The notes: a model not told the origin generated them from the letters alone. Positions 53,402 through 63,061 are shown, counted from the stretch's first letter. The stretch: DNA of 64,000 nucleotides from Lentimicrobium sp. (GCA_019429275.1 JAHYJC010000021.1:1-64000), one strand, 5' to 3'. Program-made: numbers and translations.

Positions 53402-55036
53402 ATGTTCAATAATCGCCGTTCTGCAATATATCTTCCCTTTGCCTTTGCCCTTGTCCTGATTGCCGGTTTTTTTCTGGGCGCATCCATCGTTAAAGTTTCA
53501 CGGGTTGACAAAGGAATTCTGAAAGGAATTCAAACAAGGAATTACGACCCTGTGGCTTATGTGATTGACTATATCCGTCAGGAATATGTTGATTCTGTGC
53601 AAATCAGCTCATTGCGTAAATCAGCAATAGAAGGAATTCTTGCCGGACTGGATCCGCATTCACAATACATCAGTGCTGAGGAATTCAATGACTTCAACGA
53701 TCCGCTTCTTGGCAATTTTGACGGCATTGGTGTGCAGTTCAGGCTTGAAAGTGATACCGTTTATATTATCAATACTGTGGCTGGCGGCCCTTCTGAAAAG
53801 GTTGGTGTGTTGGCCGGCGACCGCATCATTACTGTTGATAGCGAAACCATTGCTGGTGTAAAAGCATCGAACGGTGATGTAATGAAGAAGTTGAAAGGAG
53901 AGAGAGGAACTAAAGTAAATATTGGCGTTTTAAGAAGAGGAGTTGATAAACTGATCGATTTTGAAATTATACGTGGGGTGATACCTACCTATAGCATCGA
54001 TGCCGCTTTCATGCCTAAACCAGGAGTCGGCTACATAAAACTTTCCAAATTCTCGGCCACAACCACTGACGAGTTGACCACAGCTTTGTTAAGCCTGAAA
54101 AATAAGGGCATGGAAAGCCTGATTCTCGATTTGCGGGGGAATGCCGGCGGATATCTTCAGACTGCTGTTGCAGTATCTGATGAGTTTCTGGCCGATGGTA
54201 AGCTCATTGTTTATACACAGGGACTTAACCGGCCAAAACAGGTTGCCAATGCCACATCCAGGGGCTTGTTTGAAAAGGGAGCCCTGGTACTTCTTATCGA
54301 CGAAGGATCGGCTTCTTCAAGTGAGATTGTTGCAGGTGCCATTCAGGATAACGACCGTGGGGTAATCATTGGCCGCCGATCGTTTGGGAAAGGTTTGGTT
54401 CAGGAGCAACTCTCTCTGCCCGATGGTTCAGCTTTGAGGTTGACTGTGGCCCGCTACTACACCCCAACCGGCCGTAGCATTCAGAAGCCTTACACAATTG
54501 GTCATGCCGATGAATATAATGCAGAGCTTTATGAGCGCATGGTCCATGGTGAAATGTCAACGGTTGATAGTGTCAGGTTTAACGATACACTCAGGTTTAC
54601 TACTCCCGCCGGCAGAATTGTTTACGGTGGCGGTGGAATAATGCCCGATGTATTTATTTCGGTTGACAGGGATCCCAATTACAGGTATTATAATGAATTG
54701 TTGAATAAAGGCGTGGTTTATCAGTTTGCTTTTCAATATACCGATAATAAGCGGGCTGAATTGATTAAATTCTCAGATGTTTCTGAATATGATGAAAAGT
54801 TCAGGATTACTCCTGCAATCTGGTACGATTTTGAGAAATTTGCCGAAAGCAAAGGAGTGCCACGCGATTCAAAAGGTTTGAATTTTGTAAGGGAAGAACT
54901 CGGAAATCTTTTAAAAGCCCTGATTGCCCGAAACCTTTATGATGAAAAAGGATTTTACCCCATTTACCTGAGAACCGATAAAGCATTCCTTAAAGCGTTG
55001 GAAGAGATTGAGAATCCGGTTGTGCTTATCAATTAA
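53402..55036 (+). CDS. S41 family C-terminal processing peptidase
   Basis: A 544-residue protease with an N-terminal membrane anchor (about residues 9-30), a PDZ domain (about 105-190) and the S41 catalytic domain. The Ser-Lys dyad is visible: nucleophile Ser305 in EGSASSSEIVAG and Lys330 in RRSFGKGLVQ. LDLRGNAGG near residue 243 is typical. The C-terminal 180 residues follow a PNYRYYNELLNKGVVYQFAF segment as in Bacteroidetes CtpA-like proteins. It trims C-termini of periplasmic proteins; the target is unknown. Confidence 0.94.
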   Translation: MFNNRRSAIYLPFAFALVLIAGFFLGASIVKVSRVDKGILKGIQTRNYDPVAYVIDYIRQEYVDSVQISSLRKSAIEGILAGLDPHSQYISAEEFNDFNDPLLGNFDGIGVQFRLESDTVYIINTVAGGPSEKVGVLAGDRIITVDSETIAGVKASNGDVMKKLKGERGTKVNIGVLRRGVDKLIDFEIIRGVIPTYSIDAAFMPKPGVGYIKLSKFSATTTDELTTALLSLKNKGMESLILDLRGNAGGYLQTAVAVSDEFLADGKLIVYTQGLNRPKQVANATSRGLFEKGALVLLIDEGSASSSEIVAGAIQDNDRGVIIGRRSFGKGLVQEQLSLPDGSALRLTVARYYTPTGRSIQKPYTIGHADEYNAELYERMVHGEMSTVDSVRFNDTLRFTTPAGRIVYGGGGIMPDVFISVDRDPNYRYYNELLNKGVVYQFAFQYTDNKRAELIKFSDVSEYDEKFRITPAIWYDFEKFAESKGVPRDSKGLNFVREELGNLLKALIARNLYDEKGFYPIYLRTDKAFLKALEEIENPVVLIN

Positions 55037-55075
55037 ATCCACGTAACTGAAATCCAATAATCCTTATCTTGTCAA

Positions 55076-56914
55076 CTATTCCACGGTAACGCTTTTCGCG
55101 AGGTTGCGGGGTTGATCTACATTGCACCCCCTCATCACAGCAATGTGATACGACAGCAATTGAAGCGGAATGGTTGCAAGAAGCGGCACAAGCATTTCTT
55201 CTGTTTCAGGAATTTCAATAATGTGATCAGCAAGTGCCTTCACAACTTCATCGCCTTCAGTAACAATAGCAATGATTTTTGCATGCCTGGCCTTCACTTC
55301 CTGAATGTTGGAAACGACCTTATCATAGGTGCCCTTATTGGTGGCAATAACAATCACAGGCATTGCTGCATCAATCAGGGCAATCGGGCCATGTTTCATT
55401 TCTGCTGCAGGATAGCCTTCGGCATGAATATAAGAGATCTCTTTTAACTTAAGGGCCCCTTCCATGGCCACAGGATAGTTATATCCTCTTCCAAGATAGA
55501 GTGCATTGCGTGTGTCTTTAAATATTGCTGCCAGTTCTTTTATCTTGTCGTTGACCAGAAGCGTTTTTTCAACTTTTTCAGGAATTGCCTCCAGTTCGTG
55601 AAGCAACATATTCAGTTTCGATCTTGAAATGCTTCCTTTTTGCTCGGCAAGCATCAGCGCCATAAGTGTCAGCAGGGTTACCTGAGCCGTAAATGCCTTG
55701 GTCGAAGCTACACCAATTTCAGGCCCTGCATGAGTGTAGGTTCCTGCATGTGTTGCCCTGGCAATTGATGACCCGACTACGTTGCATATACCTATAATGG
55801 TAGCTCCCTTTGATTTTGCCAGTTCTACGGCAGCCAGGGTGTCGGCTGTTTCACCCGATTGCGAAATTGCAATCACTATATCATCCTCATAAATTATAGG
55901 ATTCCTGTACCTGAATTCCGAGGCATATTCCACTTCAACAGGAATTCTTGCCAGTTCTTCGAATAAATATTCTCCAACCAGCCCTGCATGCCAGGAGGTT
56001 CCGCAGGCAACAATGATGATGCGTTTTGCATTGACCAGTTTCTGCTGATATTCGGCAATTCCGCCTAGCAATACAATGCCTTCTTTCACTTTAAGCCTGC
56101 CACGCATACTGTCGCGGATGGAACGGGGTTGTTCATAAATTTCCTTGAGCATAAAATGCTCAAATCCCTCCTTCTCCAACTCGCTGAGATTGATCTCGAG
56201 CGTTTGTATATAGGGAGTCTTTTCAATATTGGTGATCGTTTTAATTTTCAGCTCATGATTGCGCTTCAAAACAGCAACCTCTTCATCATCCAGATATACC
56301 ACATCTCTTGTATATTCAACAATCGGAGTTGCATCGGAGGCCACAAAAAATTCATGTTCACCAATGCCAATAACCAGCGGACTGCCTTTGCGGGCAGCAA
56401 TAAGTGTGTCAGGATCATTCTTATCAATAATAACAATGGCATAAGCCCCAACCACCTGATTCAAAGCCACCTGAACTGCTTCAGCCAGGCTTACTTTTTC
56501 ATTGAGCTGAATGTCTTCAATCAGATGTATAAGTACTTCAGTATCAGTTTCACTGATGAATTCATATCCTCTTTTCCTGAGTTCATTGCGGAGTGGAGAA
56601 TAGTTTTCAATAATGCCGTTGTGAATGATGGCCAGATCCTTTGAATATGAAAAATGAGGGTGGGCATTTATATCATTGGGCTCTCCGTGGGTTGCCCAGC
56701 GCGTATGCGCTATGCCAATGGTTCCGCTTAAATCTTTACCAACAACAGCTTTCTCAAGCTCTGCAACTTTCCCCTTGCTTTTATATAGCTTAAGGGTGCT
56801 GTTCAAAATGGCAATGCCTGCACTGTCGTAGCCACGATATTCGAGCCGGTGTAAACCCTTGATCAGGATTGGATAAGCCTGTCTGGGGCCGATGTAAGCT
56901 ACGATACCACACAT
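55076..56914 (-). CDS. glmS: Glutamine--fructose-6-phosphate aminotransferase (isomerizing)
   Basis: Makes glucosamine 6-phosphate for peptidoglycan and LPS. The 612-residue protein has the Ntn-type glutaminase domain with nucleophile Cys2 (MCGIVAYIG), HTRWATHGEP and HNGIIEN, then two SIS domains with GTSWHAGLVGEY, SQSGETADT and CNVVGSSIARATHAG, and the C-terminal PRNLAKSVTVE. It is the last gene downstream of a GT5-like gene and a DUF4270 lipoprotein on the same strand, 302 bases away from the latter. Confidence 0.97.
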   Translation of the reverse strand: MCGIVAYIGPRQAYPILIKGLHRLEYRGYDSAGIAILNSTLKLYKSKGKVAELEKAVVGKDLSGTIGIAHTRWATHGEPNDINAHPHFSYSKDLAIIHNGIIENYSPLRNELRKRGYEFISETDTEVLIHLIEDIQLNEKVSLAEAVQVALNQVVGAYAIVIIDKNDPDTLIAARKGSPLVIGIGEHEFFVASDATPIVEYTRDVVYLDDEEVAVLKRNHELKIKTITNIEKTPYIQTLEINLSELEKEGFEHFMLKEIYEQPRSIRDSMRGRLKVKEGIVLLGGIAEYQQKLVNAKRIIIVACGTSWHAGLVGEYLFEELARIPVEVEYASEFRYRNPIIYEDDIVIAISQSGETADTLAAVELAKSKGATIIGICNVVGSSIARATHAGTYTHAGPEIGVASTKAFTAQVTLLTLMALMLAEQKGSISRSKLNMLLHELEAIPEKVEKTLLVNDKIKELAAIFKDTRNALYLGRGYNYPVAMEGALKLKEISYIHAEGYPAAEMKHGPIALIDAAMPVIVIATNKGTYDKVVSNIQEVKARHAKIIAIVTEGDEVVKALADHIIEIPETEEMLVPLLATIPLQLLSYHIAVMRGCNVDQPRNLAKSVTVE

Positions 56915-57126
56915 AATTAATGTATTTAATTTTGATTTGTTAGATGGTCAGGGATGTTAATTTCATTCCGGATCATTGTTTATTACAGTAATCAACTCTA
57001 AAGCCTGGAATTAAATGTATTTATCAGAAAAATTCGGGGCCGGTGTTTTCATGATAACAATAAACAAGGGGGAAAACTTCTTTCTTATTACCCTGTTCTA
57101 TGCTTTATTTATTAAAATGAGCTTCG

Positions 57127-57134
57127 CAAAATTA
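57127..57134 (-). promoter_or_regulatory. Possible promoter -7 element of glmS
   Basis: The minus strand reads TAATTTTG, an exact TAnnTTTG, 213 bases before the glmS ATG, so glmS may have its own promoter and a leader of about 200 bases. The gap 56915-57216 is AT-rich; no glmS-ribozyme pattern was recognised. Confidence 0.45.
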
Positions 57135-57216
57135 ATAAATTTAAAAACAAAACGTATGATCCGGCCTTGATATTATAAGGCAGGAGAATATACCAAAATA
57201 AAATATAATAAGTTTA

Positions 57217-58530
57217 TCATTCAACCAGTGTATAATATATGACCAGTCTCATGCGGTCTGCCTCGTTGCCCGGCCCTTTCAGCACCACCCTGTTTGCACT
57301 CAGCGATCCACCGGGGGTAAGTAGCATCAGCCCTGCATCAGCCAGGTCGCCATATTTCATCCTGTCCTGAACATATTTTGTTAGTCTGAACCTGTATTCC
57401 TTTTTGTTAATGTATCGGCCTCCAAAATATGCTGATCCAATGGTTTCATCGGGCAGAAGCAGGTATGATCCTGTTGCAGAAAGTGCCCTTATCGCCAGTT
57501 GACCTGTAGCCGGAAAAACACTTTCGGTATCGTCGTTGGTCAGTATAAGTATGGCCTCATTAACTGCAATCTTTGCATTTTCGGGAATATTTTTCAACCA
57601 GGGCATTCTCAGCATTACTTTGGTTCCGGCCATGGCCTGCATAAATACCCTGTTGTTTCCGGCCAATGTATCACCGCTCAGTTGTGCCAGCAGTTCAGGA
57701 TTGGCATTGGTGTAGTTGAAATGATTGTAATTATTGAACCTGGCACAGGAGGCGTTGATCTGAAATTTCATAGAAGAAGTGTCAGAATCATTATGATAGT
57801 GCAGGGTAATACCCGACATTGCATCCAGCAGATTGAAATAAAGTATGGCTCCGGTGCCATTGGAGGTTACCTGATCGGCGGTGATAAAAAGGCCTTTGAA
57901 TACATCCAGAAAATAACTGTTTGACGACAGGGTTTCTTCATCGGAGGTTATGATTTTATTGGCAAATTCCTGTGATAGTGAGATCCTCAGATGAGGCGGA
58001 ACAAAAGCGCCATTTACCGAATCGGCGGTTGAAAGGTTGGGAACAAACGTTGCTTCACCAATTTGTTCGGGCATTACCGGAACAGTCATGTGCGAATAAT
58101 AAGATGAATCTATGTTCAGCGAATCGGCGAGTTCAAACACCCTGAAAGTGTGCAGAGAAAGAGAGTCGCCGTAAATTCCGTTGTAAACAAGGGTCAGGAC
58201 CAGGGAGTCGGCAACCGGGTTCTCGCCAAAGGTAACGTTGTTGAGAGGCAGGCGGAATTGAGTGTAAACCGAAGCAAGTACATTTCCAAAAACCGGATCA
58301 TTTATATAACCCAGCAGACTTGTCGACAATTCATCGGTTTGCAGCGAATCTTCCCTGATGGTATATGCAATGATGGTTGATGTGTCGGTAAATGCCATAT
58401 CTAACCTGTCCGTAACCGGCAAAAGGTCAAGACCGATAAGGTCCGGCTCCTTATTACATGATGAAATGATAACTACAGCCACAAGCGCTGCAAGAATCTG
58501 AGTTAATTTGTTTCTGAGCACGTTAACCAA
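57217..58530 (-). CDS. DUF4270 lipoprotein
   Basis: A 437-residue lipoprotein: signal peptide with lipobox I-S-S-C (Cys25), followed by a beta-rich DUF4270 domain, a Bacteroidetes-specific family of unknown function. Recognisable parts are DLIGLDLLP after the Cys, LLGYINDPVFGNVLASVYTQ and the C-terminal LMLLTPGGSLSANRVVLKGP. The start is a TTG at 58530; a GTG three codons later is an alternative. It lies between the GT5-like gene (38-base gap) and glmS, an order I know to recur in Bacteroidetes; its role in the cell envelope is unproven. Confidence 0.88.
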   Translation of the reverse strand: MVNVLRNKLTQILAALVAVVIISSCNKEPDLIGLDLLPVTDRLDMAFTDTSTIIAYTIREDSLQTDELSTSLLGYINDPVFGNVLASVYTQFRLPLNNVTFGENPVADSLVLTLVYNGIYGDSLSLHTFRVFELADSLNIDSSYYSHMTVPVMPEQIGEATFVPNLSTADSVNGAFVPPHLRISLSQEFANKIITSDEETLSSNSYFLDVFKGLFITADQVTSNGTGAILYFNLLDAMSGITLHYHNDSDTSSMKFQINASCARFNNYNHFNYTNANPELLAQLSGDTLAGNNRVFMQAMAGTKVMLRMPWLKNIPENAKIAVNEAILILTNDDTESVFPATGQLAIRALSATGSYLLLPDETIGSAYFGGRYINKKEYRFRLTKYVQDRMKYGDLADAGLMLLTPGGSLSANRVVLKGPGNEADRMRLVIYYTLVE

Positions 58531-58568
58531 TATTATTATAAAAGAAATTTGACCTGCAAGAATACGGT

Positions 58569-59396
58569 TTATTCTGTTGCTGCTGCCTGAAGACTGTGGA
58601 TTTTATCATAAAAAATGTTATAGGCATCAACCAGCCGGTCGTTCGTTTGTATTGGTAGGAGAGGTTTATCGGTTTCATTAATATATTCCAAAAGCTCTGC
58701 ATTCACATTTTCACTTCCCAGAATCATGCCGTCAGAAAAATCGACCGCAGCTTTCATCAGACTAACGTAGGAAGGCTTTTTAAAGTGTCTGAGGTCTTTA
58801 TTTGTTATCCCGTCAAGCTTGATTTTGTTTGCAGTGTCTTTATTCAGGGCTTCTTCAAATTCATCGTCGTAAAAAGATGTAATTACCTTTGTGTCGGTGA
58901 ATAGCGGATTGTCGCGATAAGCCCGCTTGATGTAAAGTGGAACCAGACTTGACATCCAGCCATGGCAATGGATGATGTCAGGTGCCCATCCCAGTTTCTT
59001 CACAGTTTCAATTACACCACGTGAAAAAAAGACAGCCCTTTCGTCATTATCTTTATAAAACTTGTTGTTCTTATCGCGGAACATGAACTTCCGCTGAAAA
59101 TAATCGTCGTTGTCAATAAAATAAATCTGCATCCTGGCCGATTGAATGGATGCTACTTTCAGAATCAGAGGATGATCGGTCTCGTCAATAATCAGGTTCA
59201 TTCCCGAAAGCCTGATTACTTCGTGCAACTGATTGCGACGCTCGTTGATGTGCCCGAACCTGGGCATAAAGGTGCGGATTTCACGACCCCTCTCCTGTAT
59301 CCCTTGCGGTAAATGCCTCCCTATATAACCCATCTGACTGTCTTTCAGATATGGATTAATCTCTTGAGATACAAACAGTACCTTCATCTTTTCCAT
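58569..59396 (-). CDS. GT5-like protein, half-length glycogen/starch synthase
   Basis: A 275-residue protein resembling the N-terminal Rossmann domain of glycogen synthase GlgA: VLFVSQEINPY at the start, RTFMPRFGHINERRNQLHEV, IYFIDNDDYFQRK, and DIIHCHGWMSSLVPLYIK. The second GT-B domain, which carries the nucleotide-sugar site in GlgA (about 480 residues), is missing. The ADP-glucose-binding K-x-G-G-L of GlgA is replaced by KDSQMGYIG. So synthase activity is unlikely from this chain alone. It may have an accessory or regulatory role. It heads the unit with DUF4270 and glmS. Confidence 0.8.
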   Translation of the reverse strand: MEKMKVLFVSQEINPYLKDSQMGYIGRHLPQGIQERGREIRTFMPRFGHINERRNQLHEVIRLSGMNLIIDETDHPLILKVASIQSARMQIYFIDNDDYFQRKFMFRDKNNKFYKDNDERAVFFSRGVIETVKKLGWAPDIIHCHGWMSSLVPLYIKRAYRDNPLFTDTKVITSFYDDEFEEALNKDTANKIKLDGITNKDLRHFKKPSYVSLMKAAVDFSDGMILGSENVNAELLEYINETDKPLLPIQTNDRLVDAYNIFYDKIHSLQAAATE

Positions 59397-59424
59397 ATTA
59401 TCAAAGTATATTTGAAGTAAAGTG

Positions 59425-59432
59425 CAAAATTA
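59425..59432 (-). promoter_or_regulatory. Promoter -7 element of the GT5-like/DUF4270 unit
   Basis: The minus strand reads TAATTTTG, an exact TAnnTTTG, 29 bases before the ATG, with TTTC (59457-59454) as a near-consensus -33 box 21 bases away. The remaining 431-base divergent gap 59397-59827 is very AT-rich, with a 7-bp AT hairpin at 59503-59521 and no gene I can support. Confidence 0.6.
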
Positions 59433-59745
59433 ACAAATATTATCCAATTTTTTGAAACAGATTTCCATTTATTGTATTGTTAATCAGTAATAAGCAAATA
59501 AAAATCAAACTATTTTTGATTAAAAAACCTGTATATGTTTGTAAAACAATGCTCTACAATTTTATTATTCACTTTTTGTCACTTTGTTTCATCTGCGGAA
59601 TGAAATTATTGAATGCCATCGATTGCAAAATACTGCCATCTTATTTTTAATAAGTCTAAGTTAGTAAATTGAAAATGACCTGCATAGACTCTTAATTGGG
59701 CAAATTTTTATTTTACACAATTCAATCTTTCGTAACAAATAATTA

Positions 59746-59753
59746 TAATTTTG
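59746..59753 (+). promoter_or_regulatory. Promoter -7 element of the oxidoreductase fusion
   Basis: TAATTTTG matches TAnnTTTG exactly, 75 bases before the ATG. No standard -33 box was found. Confidence 0.5.
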
Positions 59754-59827
59754 CCACGCCATTCTGAGCCATCACCATGAAGACTCTGATTGGCTAAAAT
59801 GCAAATTTTTGTAATATCCTTGTTGTT

Positions 59828-62800
59828 ATGAATAAAATCATCGTTCACCCCATTCTTGATATCGCACCTGCCGAAAAAGTTTCATTTTCTTTTGAAGGAA
59901 AGAAAATATCAGGCGACAAAGGTTTTACCATTGCTGCAGCCCTGCATCAGGCCGGTTTTCCGGTTCACAGCCATAGTCTGCGCAATCGCGAGCGAAGTCT
60001 CGAGTGCGGCATTGGCAAATGTGGCGCGTGCGAAATGCTAGTTGATGGGCAGATAAAGAGAATCTGCATTACCACTGTTGATGATGTGAAGGAAGTAAGT
60101 GAAATTCCGCAGGATTTTTCACCTTCAATGATCGAACCACAGAAAGAAATTCCACTCAAAATTTATAAAACGGTGGTTGCCATCATTGGTGCAGGACCTG
60201 CCGGACTGGCTGCCCGCGAAGAGTTCAATCGACACGGTGTGGATAACATTGTCATCGACAACAACGACAGGATAGGAGGGCAGTTTTTGATGCAAACCCA
60301 CCAGTTTTTCTTTTTTGAACAGGAGAAAAAGTTCGGTGGAATGCGCGGTTTCGACATTGCCCAAACCCTTGCCGGCGATAACCACAACGGCATCTTCCTT
60401 AATTCAACCGTATGGGATCTGCTTGAAGGCAAGCGCATTGCCGTGAAAAATATCAAAACTGACGAAATTTATTATGTTGATGCAGAGTATATGGTTGTGG
60501 CAACCGGTGCCGTTCCTTTTATGCCTGCATTCGAAAACGATGACCTCCCGGGGGTTTATACAGCAGCAGTAGTTCAGAAAATGATGAATACCGAGCTTAC
60601 CCTGCTGGGAAAAAATATTCTTACAGTAGGTGCCGGTAACATTGGTTATCTTACCTCCTATCAGCTTATGCAGGCTGGCGCAAAGGTAAAAGCCATCATC
60701 GAAGCACAACCTTTTGAAGGTGGTTTTCCGGTTCAGGCCAACCGCGTGCGCAGGCTCGGAATTCCTGTAATTCTCTCACATATCCTGCTCAAAGCCATTC
60801 CCAATAAAAACCATGATGGAATTGTTGGTGCAGTTGTGGCCGAATGTGTTGATTTTAAGCCTGTTCCGGGAACCGAGAAAATAATTGAAGGCATTGATGC
60901 CATCAATATCTGTACCGGCCTTGTTCCCGATGATCAGTTGCTGATCAAGGGCAACGAGGTGTTTGGCAGGGCGTGCTTTGGTGCCGGCGATGCCATTCGC
61001 ATTGGCGAGGGTACCAGTGCTGTGCTCCGGGGCAAACAGGTGGCTTTTGAAATCATGGGCGAAATCGGTACCCGATTTGACTATAATGAATTTCTGAATG
61101 TTTCAAAAGAGTACATCGATTCACAACAGCATCCCGTTAAGGTAATTGAAAGCCCTTTTCTGCCATCTCACGATAGAATGCTGGCAAAACCTTTTGTTCA
61201 GATCGATTGCCTCTACGGATTTGCCTGCAACCCTTGTGAATTTGCCTGCCCGCACGGCGCCATTACCAAAACTTCAACCAGCACTGTGCCTCAGATCGAT
61301 TTTGAAAAGTGTATCGGCTGTATGGATTGTGTTTATCAGTGCCCCGGCCTTGCAATTTTTGGATATAATGTTGCAAAAGACTGGTTGTTTCTCCCCATAG
61401 AATATCATGCTGACGTTAATTCAGAAGTTTACCTTGTCGATAACCACGGGGTAAAGCTGGGAGAAGGCCTTATTGAAAAAATCCTGAAAAAATCAAATAA
61501 AACCAACATCGCCAGGGTTAAATCTTTGAATGTACATGGAGCTGAACTTGTAAAAGTGCGCGGTTTTATTGTGAAGGAGGATTTTCCGGAACCTGTTGAT
61601 TTGTCAGCAACGGAATACAGTAAGGAGGAAGAAATGTACGTGTGTCATTGTGACGACGTTACACTTTCCGAAATTCTTGAAACCATTGGCGACCGCAAAT
61701 TTATTTCGGTTGATGAAGTAAAGCATACCACCAGGCTTGGAATGGGAGCTTGTCGCGGAAAGCGATGCATTCGCAGGTTAAAGCAAACCCTGAGAAATTA
61801 CGAAATTAACATTGTGGGAGAAGCAACTCCCCGCGGGCCTTTGTCAAACCAGCTTTCCATGGGTGAGCTCTATCCTCACAATGTGCATGAAGAAGTTTAT
61901 ATCAGTGCAGATGGAAAAAAGCCTGAGGTTGTAAAGGTACAATCACTGGTGGCTGGTGGCGGAATCGGCGGTTCAGCATTGTTCCGCTATCTGGCCGAGG
62001 CCGGCGAAGAACCGGTATTGGTCAACTTTGGTCGTGGCGCTTCGTGGCGTAATATTGCCGGTGGCCGGCCTGCATTCAGCCTGCCCGAAATAGCCGATAT
62101 TGCCAGGCATAATCTCGAAATTTTCAAAGATTTACAAAAAATAAGGGATGTCAATTTCAGGCAGACCAATTATGTGACTTTTGCCCACAATGAAGCCATG
62201 TTAAAGGCACTGGAAGCAAGCCGTTCATGGTCTGATGCCTACATGGTTTCTCCAAAGGATTATGCAAAAGAAATTTCACCTTTTATCAATCCAAATCTAA
62301 CCAATTATCTGGGTGCACTGGTTACCCGCGATTGCTGGCAGGCGACTCCCGGACGGGTAATTGACCTCATCCGGCGCATTGGAATTGACCATGGCGGAAA
62401 AATAAAGGAAGACTGCAAACTCATTGATGTAAGGCGCGATGGTGAAATTTACCGGGTGCTGGTACAGGATCATGACAGAAAATTTATCGAATTCCAGACT
62501 AAGGTATTCATCAATGCGCTGGGTCCGGATGCCGGAAAATTTGCCGGTATGCTGGGCATCGAAACAGGTATGTATCCTGTAAAGCATCAGGCATTCATTA
62601 CCCGAAGGCTACCAATGATGGGCTTGCATGGAAGTCCGCTGGATATGATCATCGACAGGCGAAATTATAAAGGATTTGTTGCGGTTTACGGACAACAGCT
62701 TGCCGAAACAGGACAGATTATTGGTTGCGCTTCTCCGGCTGTAGAACCTATGGAAACGGACAAAAACCTGAAGATCAATTCACAGCAGTTTCTTGAAATT

Positions 62801-63061
62801 GCCTCTGAAGTTTTTGTGAACTGGTTCCCGAATCTGTCCTCTGTCGGCTTCCAGGCGGTGTGGGCCGGATATTATGTTGAGCCACGGATGATCATTGATA
62901 CTGACCTGGGGCTGTTTATTGGACTGAGAGGTCAGGGATTTATGCTGGGACAGTATCTTGCAAGGCTTTATGTTGACAAACTGCTTGGTAAACCGGTGCC
63001 ATCTTACATGAACAGATTGAGCTTTCATGGAGACGGACTCCCCGAAAAGGCATTTAAATAA
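59828..63061 (+). CDS. Giant FAD/Fe-S oxidoreductase fusion (HcnABC/sarcosine-oxidase-like)
   Basis: A 1077-residue soluble protein made of five modules. Residues 15-105: a Fer2_4 [2Fe-2S] domain with Cys60, Cys65, Cys68 and Cys80. Residues 112-450: an FAD/NAD-type disulfide-reductase fold (GAGPAG at 121-126, second GAGNIG at 268-273), as in HcnB/SoxA. Residues 455-510: a 2[4Fe-4S] ferredoxin (Cys461, 467, 470, 474 and Cys495, 498, 501, 505). Residues 604-655: a BFD-like [2Fe-2S] domain (Cys606, 608, 642, 647). Residues 705-1060: a D-amino-acid-oxidase (DAO) fold (GGGIGG at 710-715) as in HcnC/SoxB. Related systems use separate subunits and oxidise amino acids such as glycine, sarcosine, proline or hydroxyproline. 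The substrate and acceptor are unknown, and neighbours give no clue. Confidence 0.9.
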   Translation: MNKIIVHPILDIAPAEKVSFSFEGKKISGDKGFTIAAALHQAGFPVHSHSLRNRERSLECGIGKCGACEMLVDGQIKRICITTVDDVKEVSEIPQDFSPSMIEPQKEIPLKIYKTVVAIIGAGPAGLAAREEFNRHGVDNIVIDNNDRIGGQFLMQTHQFFFFEQEKKFGGMRGFDIAQTLAGDNHNGIFLNSTVWDLLEGKRIAVKNIKTDEIYYVDAEYMVVATGAVPFMPAFENDDLPGVYTAAVVQKMMNTELTLLGKNILTVGAGNIGYLTSYQLMQAGAKVKAIIEAQPFEGGFPVQANRVRRLGIPVILSHILLKAIPNKNHDGIVGAVVAECVDFKPVPGTEKIIEGIDAINICTGLVPDDQLLIKGNEVFGRACFGAGDAIRIGEGTSAVLRGKQVAFEIMGEIGTRFDYNEFLNVSKEYIDSQQHPVKVIESPFLPSHDRMLAKPFVQIDCLYGFACNPCEFACPHGAITKTSTSTVPQIDFEKCIGCMDCVYQCPGLAIFGYNVAKDWLFLPIEYHADVNSEVYLVDNHGVKLGEGLIEKILKKSNKTNIARVKSLNVHGAELVKVRGFIVKEDFPEPVDLSATEYSKEEEMYVCHCDDVTLSEILETIGDRKFISVDEVKHTTRLGMGACRGKRCIRRLKQTLRNYEINIVGEATPRGPLSNQLSMGELYPHNVHEEVYISADGKKPEVVKVQSLVAGGGIGGSALFRYLAEAGEEPVLVNFGRGASWRNIAGGRPAFSLPEIADIARHNLEIFKDLQKIRDVNFRQTNYVTFAHNEAMLKALEASRSWSDAYMVSPKDYAKEISPFINPNLTNYLGALVTRDCWQATPGRVIDLIRRIGIDHGGKIKEDCKLIDVRRDGEIYRVLVQDHDRKFIEFQTKVFINALGPDAGKFAGMLGIETGMYPVKHQAFITRRLPMMGLHGSPLDMIIDRRNYKGFVAVYGQQLAETGQIIGCASPAVEPMETDKNLKINSQQFLEIASEVFVNWFPNLSSVGFQAVWAGYYVEPRMIIDTDLGLFIGLRGQGFMLGQYLARLYVDKLLGKPVPSYMNRLSFHGDGLPEKAFK

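Noticed and set aside
56915-57130. glmS ribozyme in the long glmS leader
   Set aside because: No pattern resembling the known ribozyme core was recognised; its known distribution is mainly in Firmicutes.
59503-59521. Terminator-like AT hairpin in the 431-base gap before the fusion gene
   Set aside because: A 7-bp stem of almost only A-T pairs in AT-rich DNA is expected by chance.
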